The translations under genes and the position numbers were made by a program. From Cyclobacteriaceae bacterium (GTDB lineage: Bacteria > Bacteroidota > Bacteroidia > Cytophagales > Cyclobacteriaceae), in assembly GCA_023151255.1 (NCBI GenBank), contig JAKLJG010000010.1:1-64000 (forward strand): a stretch of 64,000 nucleotides of DNA, given 5' to 3'. The notes under the pieces are model-generated. The model worked only from the letters and a program-made list of their open reading frames with translations. It ran no database searches and was not told where the DNA came from. This document shows, one piece after another, positions 28,440-38,018 of the stretch (positions are counted from its first letter, which is position 1; each line of letters starts with the position of its first letter).

Positions 28440-28948
28440 GAGCGCACTTACCTTATTTCATGCTCCTTTTGCTGGTCGCTCACGCTTGCAAGCAGCCACC
28501 ACAATCAACCGCTGTTCAGGGCGGACGGTACCATGAAGATCTCTCAGCTTACCGGCCGGCCGTACCGGAAGTACCCACCGAAAACGGCACGACCCAACAG
28601 GAAACCAGGCGCGATCCTAAAGCTTATGTAGAAGCACAGTATGCTGTAAACAAACAAGTTGATTTTGTTCTTGACAGCATTGATCGTATTAACCTTACCC
28701 GCAAGTTTATTGATGGATTTACCATCCAGGTGTATTCCGGACTGAAGCGGGACGATGCCCTAACAGTTAAAAAAAACCTGCTTGCTTACCTGCCCCATCT
28801 CGAATCGGAAGTGCAGTATATTCAGCCCAACTTCCGGGTAAAGACTGGAAAATACGTTACCCGGCTTGACGCCCAAAAAGATTATATGGCTGTAAAGCGA
28901 TATTTTCCGGGGGCTATTGTTGTACCCGATAAAATCCCGGTAAACTGA
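28436..28948 (+). CDS. SPOR-domain lipoprotein
   Basis: The 170-residue protein opens with a lipoprotein signal ([11 protein letters not shown], Cys18). Its last 80 residues look like a SPOR domain ([20 protein letters not shown], then [20 protein letters not shown]), which binds denuded glycan strands at division sites. A proline-rich linker joins the two. Its ATG overlaps the secA stop (ATGA), so the two are translationally coupled. Confidence 0.8.
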   Translation: MRAHLPYFMLLLLVAHACKQPPQSTAVQGGRYHEDLSAYRPAVPEVPTENGTTQQETRRDPKAYVEAQYAVNKQVDFVLDSIDRINLTRKFIDGFTIQVYSGLKRDDALTVKKNLLAYLPHLESEVQYIQPNFRVKTGKYVTRLDAQKDYMAVKRYFPGAIVVPDKIPVN

Positions 28949-28986
28949 TAACGCCCATTTCAGAGCCATCATTCGGCAATCATTTG

Positions 28987-28994
28987 TATTTTTG
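28987..28994 (+). promoter_or_regulatory. -7 element (TATTTTTG) at the M20 amidohydrolase start
   Basis: A perfect TAnnTTTG element ends 3 bases before the ATG at 28998. With the usual centring at -7, transcription would begin at the A of the ATG, making a leaderless mRNA. Confidence 0.45.
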
Positions 28995-28997
28995 AAA

Positions 28998-30185
28998 ATG
29001 CCCCTGCTTGAGCGGATTAAAAAACTGGCAAGCGATTATGCCTCCGAAGTGGTTAAGATGCGCAGACACCTGCACGCTCATCCCGAACTTTCTTACCAGG
29101 AATTTGAAACGGCCGCTTATATTACCCGCCAACTTAGTGAACTTGGCTTAGCACCCCGGCCGATGGCTACCACCGGGGTTATTGCCGAGATAAAAGGAAA
29201 AAATCCGGAACGTAAAACCATTGCCCTACGGGCTGATATCGATGCCTTGCCGATACAGGAAACGAATAACGTTGCTTACAAATCAACTAAACCGGGTATC
29301 ATGCACGCCTGCGGCCATGATGTGCACACCTCATCCTTATTAGGAACAGCCCGCATATTGAGTATGCTCACTGATCAGTTTGAAGGGACTGTCCGGCTGA
29401 TATTTCAGCCGGGTGAAGAGAAACATCCTGGCGGAGCCTCGCTGCTAATTAAAGAGGGCGCGCTTAAAAACCCCGTGCCGGCATCCATCATCGGGCAGCA
29501 TGTATTTCCCTTATTGCCTGTAGGAAAGGTGGGCTTTCGCACCGGCAAATACATGGCCAGCTCTGACGAAATTTATTTAAAGGTGATTGGTAAGGGAGGG
29601 CATGGTGCCGCGCCCGAACTGGCCATTGATCCGGTGGTCATCGCCTCGCACATTATCATTGCCTTACAGCAGATTATCAGCCGGCATGCCTCCCCAAAAA
29701 ATCCAAGCGTATTAACCTTTGGCCGTGTACAAGCCAATGGGGCCACCAACATCATACCCGATGAAGTTACCATGGCCGGAACGTTCCGCACGTTAAACGA
29801 AGGATGGCGCCAGGAAGCGCTGAAAAAAATTAAATCCATGGCAGCAGCCCTTGCCGAGGGTATGGGCGGCCACTGCGAGGTAACCATTTCCAACGGGTAT
29901 CCTTACCTAGAAAATAATGATGAACTGACAGAACGGATCCGCCAGGCAGCTGAAGCATATGTGGGCAAGGAAAACACGGTTGACCTGGACATTACCATGG
30001 GCTCGGAAGATTTTGCATATTACTCACAGGTAATTCCGGCATCGTTTTACCGGTTGGGTACACGCAACGAAGCCAGGGGTATAACCTCGTACGTGCACAC
30101 GCCAACTTTTGATATTGATGAGGAAGCGCTGGCCCTTGGGCCCGGACTCATGGCGTGGATGGCGGTTAAAGAATTAGGCAGCTAA
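28998..30185 (+). CDS. M20-family amidohydrolase (N-acyl amino acid deacylase type)
   Basis: A 395-residue zinc hydrolase with the M20D motifs HPELSYQEFETA, ACGHDVHTS (metal ligands), PGEEKHPGG and the C-terminal MGSEDFAYYS and HTPTFDIDEEAL. Such enzymes remove acyl or aminoacyl groups from amino acids or small peptides. ATG 28998 is preferred over the TTG at 28992, which would sit in the -7 element. No signal peptide, so it is cytoplasmic. The physiological substrate is not indicated by the neighbours. Confidence 0.92.
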   Translation: MPLLERIKKLASDYASEVVKMRRHLHAHPELSYQEFETAAYITRQLSELGLAPRPMATTGVIAEIKGKNPERKTIALRADIDALPIQETNNVAYKSTKPGIMHACGHDVHTSSLLGTARILSMLTDQFEGTVRLIFQPGEEKHPGGASLLIKEGALKNPVPASIIGQHVFPLLPVGKVGFRTGKYMASSDEIYLKVIGKGGHGAAPELAIDPVVIASHIIIALQQIISRHASPKNPSVLTFGRVQANGATNIIPDEVTMAGTFRTLNEGWRQEALKKIKSMAAALAEGMGGHCEVTISNGYPYLENNDELTERIRQAAEAYVGKENTVDLDITMGSEDFAYYSQVIPASFYRLGTRNEARGITSYVHTPTFDIDEEALALGPGLMAWMAVKELGS

Positions 30186-30197
30186 CCTTTATGCATT

Positions 30198-31808
30198 TTG
30201 GAAACACCTCTTCAGCATAGCAACGTTCCCGCCTCGCGTCCACCGTTATTGGGTCGCGTAATCACTACACTGTACATTCTGGGTACGCTGGTGCTTTTTG
30301 TGTTTTCGCTTGATTTACTTGTCTCATCGCTTCAAAACCTTGGGAAATCAGCAGCCGAAACCATCATCATGGCCACGTCCAACCCGTTTACGGCCTTGTT
30401 CATCGGCTTATTGATTACAGCTATGATACAAAGCAGTTCAACAACCACTGCTTTGGTTGTAGCTTTTGTGGCATCCGGATCCATAACCCTGGAAAGTGCC
30501 ATTCCGATAATTATGGGTGCCAACATCGGCACCACCATTACCAGCACCATTGTTTCGCTGGGCTTCATCAATAAAAAGAAGGAATTCAGGCGGGCGGTTG
30601 CGGCCGGAACCTACCATGACTTTTTCAATATTCTCACGGTATTTCTGCTGTTTCCGCTCGAGTATTATTTCCGCTTTTTGTCAGATACTTCGCTGTACAT
30701 CACGCAGCGTTTCTTAAACCTGCCCCTGATACAGGCTGAGTCCATTCCTACGGGGTGGTCGGGCTTTACACCGGTTGTCGATTTTTTTATCCGGATAATC
30801 CCCAGCGGCTTTGTGCTGGCTGTATTGTCATTCGGTTTATTGTTTCTCTCCATAGTATTGTTCAGGCAACTGATTTCACGGTTGCTGATGGCCAGTTCAC
30901 CCGAACGCTTCAGTCGGTTTTTCTTTAAGAATACATGGAAGTCATTTTTCTGGGGCCTCCTTACTACAGCAGCCATTCGCTCCAGCACAATTACCACATC
31001 GGTGGTTGTGCCTATTGTGGCACAAAAAATTATCACCTTGCGAAAGGCCGCACCGTTTATACTGGGTGCCAACATCGGCACTACCATTACAGCGTTTATT
31101 GCGGCAACACTCAACGTAAATTCCTCCAGCGCCATCAGCATAGCGCTGGTGCATTTTCTGATTAATTTTTTTGGAGTACTTGTTTTCTATCCCATTCCAT
31201 TCTTACGACAAATTCCTTTGGGCTTAGCCTATCGGCTCGGCCGCCTAACCCTGCGCTATCGCCTGGTGGGATTCGTGTACATCCTGACGGTGTTTTTCTT
31301 TATTCCTTTCTCGCTGATTTACCTCAATAAAGATTCGGCAGAAACCATCCGGATGGGCTTCAGACTCACGAACCACAAAACAGCCGAACAAAAGACCATT
31401 GCCGTTACACTAAAACAACCTTCGGGTAATAAAAGTGGTGAATGGCTGATGTACCGTTCGGCCGATAACGCCCCCGAAGAAATTATTGTGATCTACAGGC
31501 GCAACAATATGTTGATGATCAACAAGGAGATGTTCCTTTTCAACAAGCCCGGATATTGCTGGGATGGTGAAAACAAACTTGGAAAATACGAGTGCTGTGT
31601 TGAAGCAATTCTGCCCTCTTTTTCAACTGCCTCTAACCTGACCTTCGATTCGGTTTATGTATTCAACCGCCAGTATTACCAGGCGCCCGATTCGGCCATA
31701 CAGCGGCTGTATATTAGTCGTGATTACCCGGCCATTTTGAAATACACCAGCCAAACCGGTAACCGGATTACAGAAACCGAAGAAGTCGTTAGCATTTCGC
31801 AGGAATAG
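30198..31808 (+). CDS. Na+/phosphate cotransporter (NptA/PhoU-less PNaS family)
   Basis: The 536-residue membrane protein has the two inverted Na/Pi repeats: QSSSTTTALVVAFVASG in the first and RSSTITTSVVVPIVAQ in the second, each followed by a matching GANIGTTIT segment. About eight hydrophobic segments end near residue 390, and a soluble domain of about 145 residues follows, instead of the PhoU-like tail common in other members. I use TTG 30198 as start because no in-frame ATG precedes the first membrane segment. Role: sodium-driven phosphate uptake, by family. Confidence 0.9.
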   Translation: METPLQHSNVPASRPPLLGRVITTLYILGTLVLFVFSLDLLVSSLQNLGKSAAETIIMATSNPFTALFIGLLITAMIQSSSTTTALVVAFVASGSITLESAIPIIMGANIGTTITSTIVSLGFINKKKEFRRAVAAGTYHDFFNILTVFLLFPLEYYFRFLSDTSLYITQRFLNLPLIQAESIPTGWSGFTPVVDFFIRIIPSGFVLAVLSFGLLFLSIVLFRQLISRLLMASSPERFSRFFFKNTWKSFFWGLLTTAAIRSSTITTSVVVPIVAQKIITLRKAAPFILGANIGTTITAFIAATLNVNSSSAISIALVHFLINFFGVLVFYPIPFLRQIPLGLAYRLGRLTLRYRLVGFVYILTVFFFIPFSLIYLNKDSAETIRMGFRLTNHKTAEQKTIAVTLKQPSGNKSGEWLMYRSADNAPEEIIVIYRRNNMLMINKEMFLFNKPGYCWDGENKLGKYECCVEAILPSFSTASNLTFDSVYVFNRQYYQAPDSAIQRLYISRDYPAILKYTSQTGNRITETEEVVSISQE

Positions 31809-31858
31809 CGATTTCCGGCCGCCTCTATTTTATCTATATTGCATATTCAAACAAGGTT

Positions 31859-32215
31859 ATGCTGAAGGACACCATTTTAAAATTTCTGAAACTGGACGGC
31901 CTGGTAAACAACCTGAACGACTACATTGAAACACGCCTTGAGTTACTGAAGTATGAAATCAGGGAGGATGTGGCGCGAGCCCTTGCCAAAGCCTCCATTT
32001 TTTTAGTGCTGATGTTGCTTGCCGGATTGGTGGTGGTATTTCTGAGCGTGGCTGCAGCCCTACTGTTGAGTTTATATGTGGGCAGTGCTGCCGGTTTTGC
32101 CATTATTAGCGCAGTCTACTTGTTAGTAATTATTATTATAGCTCTTACACGCCACCGCCTAACCCATACAATTGAAGAGGACATTAAAAAACATTTAAAG
32201 AAAAAAGCGCCATGA
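31859..32215 (+). CDS. Phage-holin-superfamily-like (YqjE-type) membrane protein
   Basis: A 118-residue protein with an amphipathic N-terminal part, two membrane segments (about 42-68 and 73-100) and a basic tail ending KKHLKKKAP. This matches the Phage_holin_3_6/YqjE family, which despite its name is mostly chromosomal and of unknown function. No phage genes are near. Its stop overlaps the next gene start by 4 bases. Confidence 0.75.
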   Translation: MLKDTILKFLKLDGLVNNLNDYIETRLELLKYEIREDVARALAKASIFLVLMLLAGLVVVFLSVAAALLLSLYVGSAAGFAIISAVYLLVIIIIALTRHRLTHTIEEDIKKHLKKKAP

Positions 32216-32616
32216 ACATGCAGCAAACGGACGATCCTGTGAAAAGCCAGTTGTTGCGCAAAGCTTCGCAGCAGCGTGATGAACTTGAAGGTGAACTGAA
32301 AGAACTTTCAGACCGCACCGAAAAAATTTTAACAAATGCGTTGATTATTGGCGGGGCTTTGGCCTTAACCTATGTCCTCGTCAGGCAGTTTGGCGGAACA
32401 AAGAAAAAGAAATCAAAAGCTAAGAAGGCAGCTACCAAACCGGAAACCGGGGTTGAGTCCGAGCCCGATGATGAATCCCCGGTTACCCACGTAATTTCAC
32501 AAATTGGTACGGCCCTGCTTAGCCAGGCTACTGTATTTTTGCTGAACATGGCCAAAGAAAAATTAACGGACTACCTACAGGCTCAGGCACAAAAAGATAA
32601 CCATGAACATTCTTAA
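32212..32616 (+). CDS. Small membrane protein of unknown function, 134 aa
   Basis: I do not recognise a named family. The protein has a charged N-terminal helix, one membrane segment (about 42-60, NALIIGGALALTYVLVRQF), a Lys-rich stretch, an acidic linker and a second amphipathic helix. The overlap with the holin-like gene (ATGA) and the matched charge layout suggest that the two work together at the membrane. It overlaps the start of the GGGP synthase gene by 14 bases. Confidence 0.7.
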   Translation: MNMQQTDDPVKSQLLRKASQQRDELEGELKELSDRTEKILTNALIIGGALALTYVLVRQFGGTKKKKSKAKKAATKPETGVESEPDDESPVTHVISQIGTALLSQATVFLLNMAKEKLTDYLQAQAQKDNHEHS

Positions 32617-33364
32617 CCTGCTCTACCAAAAACAGGCACACGGTAAAAAATCTATAGCGGTATTGATTGACCCCGACAAGGTTGCCGATCGGATTCAGTT
32701 ACAGCACCTGATCGATCTGGCCAGCGAAAATTGTGTGGATTTTTTTCTGGTGGGCGGCAGCCTGGTTACCACTGTAAATAGTGCTGAAATCATTACGCAG
32801 ATTAAACAAAGCGTTAGTTTACCGGTCATTCTGTTTCCTGGTAACGCCATGCAGGTTGAGCCAACTGCCGATGGCATCTTTTTCTTATCGCTTATATCCG
32901 GTCGCAATCCCGAACTGTTAATTGGCCAGCATGTGGTGGCGGCACCGGTTATCCGCAATACCCGGCTTGAAGTTCTGCCAACCGGGTATTTATTAATCAA
33001 CTCAGGCCGTACAACCTCCGTTGCTTATATGAGCAACACCACGCCCCTGCCCGATGATAAATATTCGCTGGCAGCGTGCACGGCCATGGCCGGTGAGATG
33101 CTCGGCCTGAAACTCATCTACCTTGATGCCGGCAGCGGGGCCGAAAAAGAAATAAGCGCTAAAATGATCAGCGCAGTAAGAAAAGCCGTGTCTGTTCCGC
33201 TCATTGTCGGGGGTGGTATCAACACACCCGATAAAGCACAGGCTGCCCTGCAGGCCGGAGCCGATATGATTGTTGTTGGCAACGCGCTTGAAAAGGAGCC
33301 AAACCTTTTGATCGATATTGCCAACAAGGTTTATGAATGGAATGAACGAGTTGGCGTAAAGTAA
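32603..33364 (+). CDS. Geranylgeranylglyceryl phosphate synthase family protein
   Basis: A TIM-barrel prenyltransferase of 253 residues in the GGGPS/PcrB family, which joins an isoprenyl diphosphate to sn-glycerol-1-phosphate by an ether bond, the first committed step of archaeal lipids. Seen motifs: IDPDKV near the N terminus, FFLVGGSLV, PVILFPGNAMQV, YLDAGSGAEKEI and VGGGINTPDKA with GADMIVVGNALEKE. Length is normal for the bacterial group that includes Bacteroidota. The following step may be done by the UbiA enzyme at 54945. Chain length of the prenyl donor cannot be told from sequence alone. Confidence 0.92.
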   Translation: MNILNLLYQKQAHGKKSIAVLIDPDKVADRIQLQHLIDLASENCVDFFLVGGSLVTTVNSAEIITQIKQSVSLPVILFPGNAMQVEPTADGIFFLSLISGRNPELLIGQHVVAAPVIRNTRLEVLPTGYLLINSGRTTSVAYMSNTTPLPDDKYSLAACTAMAGEMLGLKLIYLDAGSGAEKEISAKMISAVRKAVSVPLIVGGGINTPDKAQAALQAGADMIVVGNALEKEPNLLIDIANKVYEWNERVGVK

Positions 33365-33372
33365 ACTAGTTG

Positions 33373-34587
33373 CTAATGCCGCCCTTCAAATTGCTTATGC
33401 AAGGGGCCGGCTTTTTCCAGGTCTTCCAGTATTTGTTTATCCAGCGGGCTGTCCTTAATCAGGTTGTAATTGTCCCAGAATGCTTTATTATAAGGTCTAT
33501 CCTGGTATTGTAATCCATAATTACGCATGCGCTCGGTGGTGCGAATGCGTTCAATAGCTGCGGGCCTGATGTCATTTATCAGCAATTGTTGATGCAATTC
33601 CGTTTCAAATTTTAATGCATTGGTTTGCCGGTCGTGCCAGTTTACTTTTGATACCATGCTCAGGTAGCTCAAGTACATTTTGCCGTTTACCTCACGGAAG
33701 TCGATGGTTTTGCGCAATCCGGCAAAGCGGCCTATAAAATTCTTCTTTTTACCCACCGGCTCGTTGGAAGAGCCCGTTTCATATTCAAGGTGTACAACCG
33801 CATAGGTGCGCTTATCAATAAAAATTTTAAGAATGTATTGTTCCCGGTGTGCGATAACGAAAATTTCATGGCCATTATAATACGAATCGGGCTCGCGGGT
33901 CATGCCGGCAAACATTTCTTCGCGTGCTTCAATTTGCCGGTAACGGATGTTGTTGTGCAGCAGCAAATCCTCCAGCAGATTATCCTGATCAAAAAATGTG
34001 GTAAAGCGACTTTCATAGCCGATGCTTTTACGAACCTCCACCAGCTTTACCCGTTCGCGTAATTTATACTTGTTGCGCGGTTCGGCATAATCTTCGTCAT
34101 AGATCTGCACAGCTGCCTCCAGCAGCGATATATAGGTGCCTGCTACTTTTTTTACATCGCGGTAAAAACCTTCCAACAAAAACGGGGTCATCGGATAATT
34201 CATTTCAATCCGGCTCAGTGCAATCCGTAAAATATCACCTCCTGAAAGTGAATCGCGCACCACAATTTCATTGAGCACGGTGGTGGACCGGTTAAGCTCA
34301 ACAACAAGTGGCCTATCAGTAACCGACCATACCGGGGCCTCAAAATTGTAATACCCCAGCATGCTGATAACCAGTATTTCATTGCGATACTCCACTGGAA
34401 TGTGGAAATCGAACTCTCCCTGCAGGTTACTGATGGTGCCTACCGATTTGCCCCGTATACCCACGGTAGCAAACGGCAAAACCTCCCCGGTTTCACGGTC
34501 ACTTATTTTACCGGAAATGGTAATTTTTTGTGCAACACCCGGCACACAAAACAACACCAACACCCCGATAATCAGCGAAATCTTCAT
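33373..34587 (-). CDS. Carboxypeptidase-regulatory-like domain surface protein
   Basis: A 404-residue exported protein: signal peptide 1-19 (LFCVPGVAQ), then a carboxypeptidase-regulatory-like beta-sandwich (about 22-105, ISGKISDRETGEVLPFATVG) ending in an LNEIVVRD segment. The rest (about 110-404) is a Bacteroidota-specific region of unknown role with the FYRDVKKVAGTYISLLEAAV motif seen in many such outer-membrane-associated proteins. It stands alone, convergent with the GGGP synthase gene. Confidence 0.75.
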   Translation of the reverse strand: MKISLIIGVLVLFCVPGVAQKITISGKISDRETGEVLPFATVGIRGKSVGTISNLQGEFDFHIPVEYRNEILVISMLGYYNFEAPVWSVTDRPLVVELNRSTTVLNEIVVRDSLSGGDILRIALSRIEMNYPMTPFLLEGFYRDVKKVAGTYISLLEAAVQIYDEDYAEPRNKYKLRERVKLVEVRKSIGYESRFTTFFDQDNLLEDLLLHNNIRYRQIEAREEMFAGMTREPDSYYNGHEIFVIAHREQYILKIFIDKRTYAVVHLEYETGSSNEPVGKKKNFIGRFAGLRKTIDFREVNGKMYLSYLSMVSKVNWHDRQTNALKFETELHQQLLINDIRPAAIERIRTTERMRNYGLQYQDRPYNKAFWDNYNLIKDSPLDKQILEDLEKAGPLHKQFEGRH

Positions 34588-34733
34588 TTGTTGAACTTTA
34601 AAATTGGGTATTCATTTCCGTCTTTCAAACAACAGGTAAGGTTATCGGTGTTTTTTGCTGTTTACCGATGAAAGGCAAAGTTTAAACGCGTTTATCTTCT
34701 TTGATGTAACTTTATCGGACAATTTATCGGCCG

Positions 34734-35858
34734 TTGATCAATTTTGATAAAATACCGCGCATCTGGAAAAAGGCCTACTTGCTTCTTTGCCTGTGGTATT
34801 TTATTAATTTTTCGGTAAGCGCCATCATCGAATACCAGCTGGAAACGCCCTTCCTGTATGTTTTCTGGAACGCGCTCTATCTTTTCGAGGCCCTGTGCAT
34901 TTTCATCGCACTGATATTGCTGTATTCGCATTTCCTTTTCCGATACAGCATCGTTGTTCAGGTTGCCGGGCACATTGCCGGAGCAATGGTTTTCTTTCTC
35001 ATCATGGGCTCCTTCAGCTACTACCTGGAAGATTACATTGAAGGGTACGTGTATTTCGATAACTGGAAAGACCACATGGTGGGGCTGTTGCGCTGGGAAG
35101 GATTGCATTTTCAAAACCAGTATGTAATAACAGCCGCTGTGTACTACATCATCCGGTACTTTGAACGGATGCAGAAACGCGAACAGGAAAAAGGTGAGCT
35201 GGCTATTAAAAACCGCGAGATGCAATTGTCGCTGCTCAAATCGCAAATCAACCCGCATTTTTTATTTAATACCCTTAACTCCATTAACATGCTGGTGGGA
35301 TCGAGTAAAGAACAGGCCCGCAAAGTGATTACGCAGCTCTCGGATATTTTCCGCTATGCGCTGGATTCGCATGGCGACCAGTTGGTTAAACTTATTCATG
35401 AAATTGATTTCATCGACAACTACATTAAAATTCAGCAGGTTCGTTTTGGCGACAGGCTTAAGTTTGTAAAGCAGGTTGATTTTACGTGCCTGGGTATTAA
35501 GGTGCCTCCCATGATTTTACAGCCGCTGGTGGAGAATGCCGTAAAGTACGGTATCGCCCCAAAGGATGCCGGAGGCACCATCACCCTAACCGTAAAACGA
35601 CTGGAGCAAAGCATCTTTTTCGAAGTAAAAGATGACGGCCTGGGTTCTAATGCCAAAAAAGTGATGGACAGCACTTCTTCGGGTGTGGGTATTAAAAACA
35701 CCGACAACCGCTTGCGCAGCACCTACGGTGCCGGTGCCGGTTTGCGCATCCGCTCCAGCGAATCGGGTTACTCGGTAAGCTTCTTTATTCCGCTGAGCCA
35801 AGAGGAACGCCACTGGGTACGGGAGAGCGAAACCGAATTAACGAGCGAAGTTGGTTAA
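34734..35858 (+). CDS. LytS-type sensor histidine kinase
   Basis: The 374-residue protein has four membrane segments in the first 140 residues, a short coiled linker and a His_kinase domain with the phospho-acceptor His175 in SQINPHFLFNTLNSI. The ATPase part shows the N box PLVENAVKYGI and a DDGLGSN glycine-rich region. No ATG is available near the first membrane segment, so TTG 34734 is the likely start. It is followed 18 bases later by the LytTR response regulator. Confidence 0.92.
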   Translation: MINFDKIPRIWKKAYLLLCLWYFINFSVSAIIEYQLETPFLYVFWNALYLFEALCIFIALILLYSHFLFRYSIVVQVAGHIAGAMVFFLIMGSFSYYLEDYIEGYVYFDNWKDHMVGLLRWEGLHFQNQYVITAAVYYIIRYFERMQKREQEKGELAIKNREMQLSLLKSQINPHFLFNTLNSINMLVGSSKEQARKVITQLSDIFRYALDSHGDQLVKLIHEIDFIDNYIKIQQVRFGDRLKFVKQVDFTCLGIKVPPMILQPLVENAVKYGIAPKDAGGTITLTVKRLEQSIFFEVKDDGLGSNAKKVMDSTSSGVGIKNTDNRLRSTYGAGAGLRIRSSESGYSVSFFIPLSQEERHWVRESETELTSEVG

Positions 35859-35876
35859 CATTGTAATTAAAAACTT

Positions 35877-36620
35877 ATGACGATAAATTGTTTGATTGTA
35901 GATGACGAGCAGTTGGCACGCGACCTGTTACGCGAGTACATCGGCCATGAGCCCGAACTAAAAATTATCGGTGAGGCTTCCAAAGGCAAAGAAGCTGTAG
36001 AGATAATAGATAACCTGAAACCGGAATTGATCTTTCTGGATGTACAAATGCCCGGCATGAACGGCTTTGATGTGCTGGATGATATTACTCACGACCCCTA
36101 CGTTATCTTCACCACCGCGTATGATCAGTATGCCATTAAAGCCTTTGAAAAAAATGCAGTTGATTACCTGTTAAAACCCATTGATCAGGAGCGCTTCAGA
36201 TTGGCAGTAAAGCGTGCCGTTGAACGCATGAAGCTGGAGCAAAACAACGTAGGTGAACTGCTGCGCAGCCTGAAAACCGAAAACAAAACTTCGTACGACA
36301 GCCACATCTTTGTGCAGAAATCAGAAAAACTAATCAACCTGCCGGTGGAAGAAATTATGTTCCTGGAAGCTTCGGGTGATTATACTATACTAACGACTAA
36401 AAATGATCAGTTTGTCAGTTCGTCCGGTATCGGCAAACTGGAGGAGATACTCAACCCCGAAACGTTCATCCGTGTGCACCGCAGCACCATCATCAACATT
36501 AACTTTCTCAAAGAAATTGAAAAACATTTCAATGGCGGAATGATGGTAAAAATGCAAACCGGCAAAAGTTTTCCGGTAAGCCGAACCTATGCTAAACTTA
36601 TCCGAAGGAAAGTGGTGTAA
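35877..36620 (+). CDS. LytTR-family response regulator
   Basis: Residues 1-120 are a receiver domain with the acid pair Asp9/Asp10, phosphorylation site Asp55 (FLDVQMPGMNG) and Lys near 105 (LLKPID). Residues about 145-247 are a LytTR DNA-binding domain (FLEASGDYTIL, FIRVHRSTIINI). The usual length of 247 residues fits. It pairs with the upstream LytS-type kinase. Its target genes are not indicated. Confidence 0.94.
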   Translation: MTINCLIVDDEQLARDLLREYIGHEPELKIIGEASKGKEAVEIIDNLKPELIFLDVQMPGMNGFDVLDDITHDPYVIFTTAYDQYAIKAFEKNAVDYLLKPIDQERFRLAVKRAVERMKLEQNNVGELLRSLKTENKTSYDSHIFVQKSEKLINLPVEEIMFLEASGDYTILTTKNDQFVSSSGIGKLEEILNPETFIRVHRSTIININFLKEIEKHFNGGMMVKMQTGKSFPVSRTYAKLIRRKVV

Positions 36621-36623
36621 GAA

Positions 36624-38018
36624 TTATTTTTTCGGCAAATCAAACTTCAGCCTGACGCGTGCTTTATCCAGCAAAGGTACGCCATCCCGTTTGGTAGGTT
36701 CCCATTTCGGCCCTTCGCGTACAAGCCTGATTAACTCTTCATCGCAACCGGCACCAATACCCCGGATAACGGTAAAGCCGGACAATGCTCCGTTGGTCTC
36801 TACAAAAAATTCTATGGTTACGCGGCCCTCTACTTTCTTATCCAGCGCTTCCTTCGGATAGCGCATGTTCTTCTCCAAATATTGTTTAAATGCCCTGTTG
36901 CCCATAACCGGGTGGGCCAGTTCAACCGTAGGTGTATAGGCTTCGCCCTGAATACCATAGCCGGTAACCACTACTTCGCTAAGTTGCGTTACATCCAACG
37001 CCATTTGCACATTAACCTGGTTGCGGTCAGCAACTGTTATCTCCTGTGTTTGAAAACCAATAAAGGATAAAACCAAAGAAGGATTTGGCTGAGCCGATTC
37101 GATTTGAAAATTTCCGGAGGCATCTGTTACTGTTCCTATGCTGGTGCCCTTTATCAGTATGTTTATTCCGGGCAACGGGCTTCCATCCTCCTTCGAAGTT
37201 ACCGTGCCCTGAATACTATACCGATTCGGGAGCGCACTTGAGCGCGCCACACCGGCAACTTTTTTACGATCATCGGCTAGCAAATCAGGCTTTTGTAACT
37301 GCTCCTCCTTTTTATCAGCAACTGCAAGTTCTGCCACTTTCTCAGGAACCGGCACCTGCTCGGTTTGCCCTTTTGCCTTTTCTGTCTCGGCAAAAGCCGG
37401 TGCACGCTGTGTTTCGGTTACATGTTCTTCATCAGCCTTTGCAACAACGGCTTTTTCGTCTGTTGAGCGGGCCTCTGGTTTTGTCGTGATACCTGCCGGG
37501 CTGGATGACCCTGTGCCTGTTTCATCGCGCTTAACCGGACCGGCCTGCTCAGTTGGTGTTGCTGATTCAGCGGTTGTAGCAGGTTGTTTATCCTTCTCAC
37601 CAGACATTTCCGGGGAATCAGTTTGAGTTTCGTTTAATGCCAGAACACCATCGTCATCTTGCTTTGCAAAATACCACACGGTAAATGTGGCTACTGCCAG
37701 CAAAAGCAGTGCTGCAGCAATACGAAATACCCATGGTATCGGGGTTGTCTTTTGCACGGGTAGTTCCTCAGCCGGAACCGGCTGTGCTGCAACTTTTGAC
37801 GCGGCTATTATTTTCCTGTTAAGGTTGCTTTGCTTATCAACCGCCTGGTTCAGGTCAGCCACGTCAGCGCTAAAATCAGCGGCCGATACTTGCGCGGCTC
37901 CTTCAAGGGCATCAGCAAGAAACGGATCAGAAAGCGCCTTTTTCTCCAGGGCCTGCATTTCGGCAGGTGTCATCTCACCGCTCAGGTACCGTTTAATATC
38001 GTGGCTGTAGTCAGTCAT
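36624..38018 (-). CDS. Anti-sigma-like transmembrane protein with SusC-type domain and TonB C-terminus
   Basis: The 464-residue protein has an unusual order of parts. Residues 1-45 resemble the cytoplasmic head of Bacteroidota anti-sigma factors (IKRYLSGEMTPAE...). One membrane segment is at 95-117, then a low-complexity Glu/Lys/Pro/Thr linker to about 262. Residues 268-342 are a carboxypeptidase-regulatory-like domain, followed by TQLSEVVVTGYG (344-355), the sequence that in SusC-type receptors forms the TonB-box region. Residues 370-464 are a TonB C-terminal domain (YPKEALDKKVEGRVTIEFFV). It overlaps the upstream sigma factor gene by 8 bases and so probably controls it. It may be a hybrid of anti-sigma factor and energy transducer. 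Confidence 0.85.
   Translation of the reverse strand: MTDYSHDIKRYLSGEMTPAEMQALEKKALSDPFLADALEGAAQVSAADFSADVADLNQAVDKQSNLNRKIIAASKVAAQPVPAEELPVQKTTPIPWVFRIAAALLLLAVATFTVWYFAKQDDDGVLALNETQTDSPEMSGEKDKQPATTAESATPTEQAGPVKRDETGTGSSSPAGITTKPEARSTDEKAVVAKADEEHVTETQRAPAFAETEKAKGQTEQVPVPEKVAELAVADKKEEQLQKPDLLADDRKKVAGVARSSALPNRYSIQGTVTSKEDGSPLPGINILIKGTSIGTVTDASGNFQIESAQPNPSLVLSFIGFQTQEITVADRNQVNVQMALDVTQLSEVVVTGYGIQGEAYTPTVELAHPVMGNRAFKQYLEKNMRYPKEALDKKVEGRVTIEFFVETNGALSGFTVIRGIGAGCDEELIRLVREGPKWEPTKRDGVPLLDKARVRLKFDLPKK

Noticed and set aside
31859-32616. Prophage holin module
   Set aside because: The holin-superfamily name is misleading here; no phage structural, lysis or integrase genes are near, and the next gene is metabolic.
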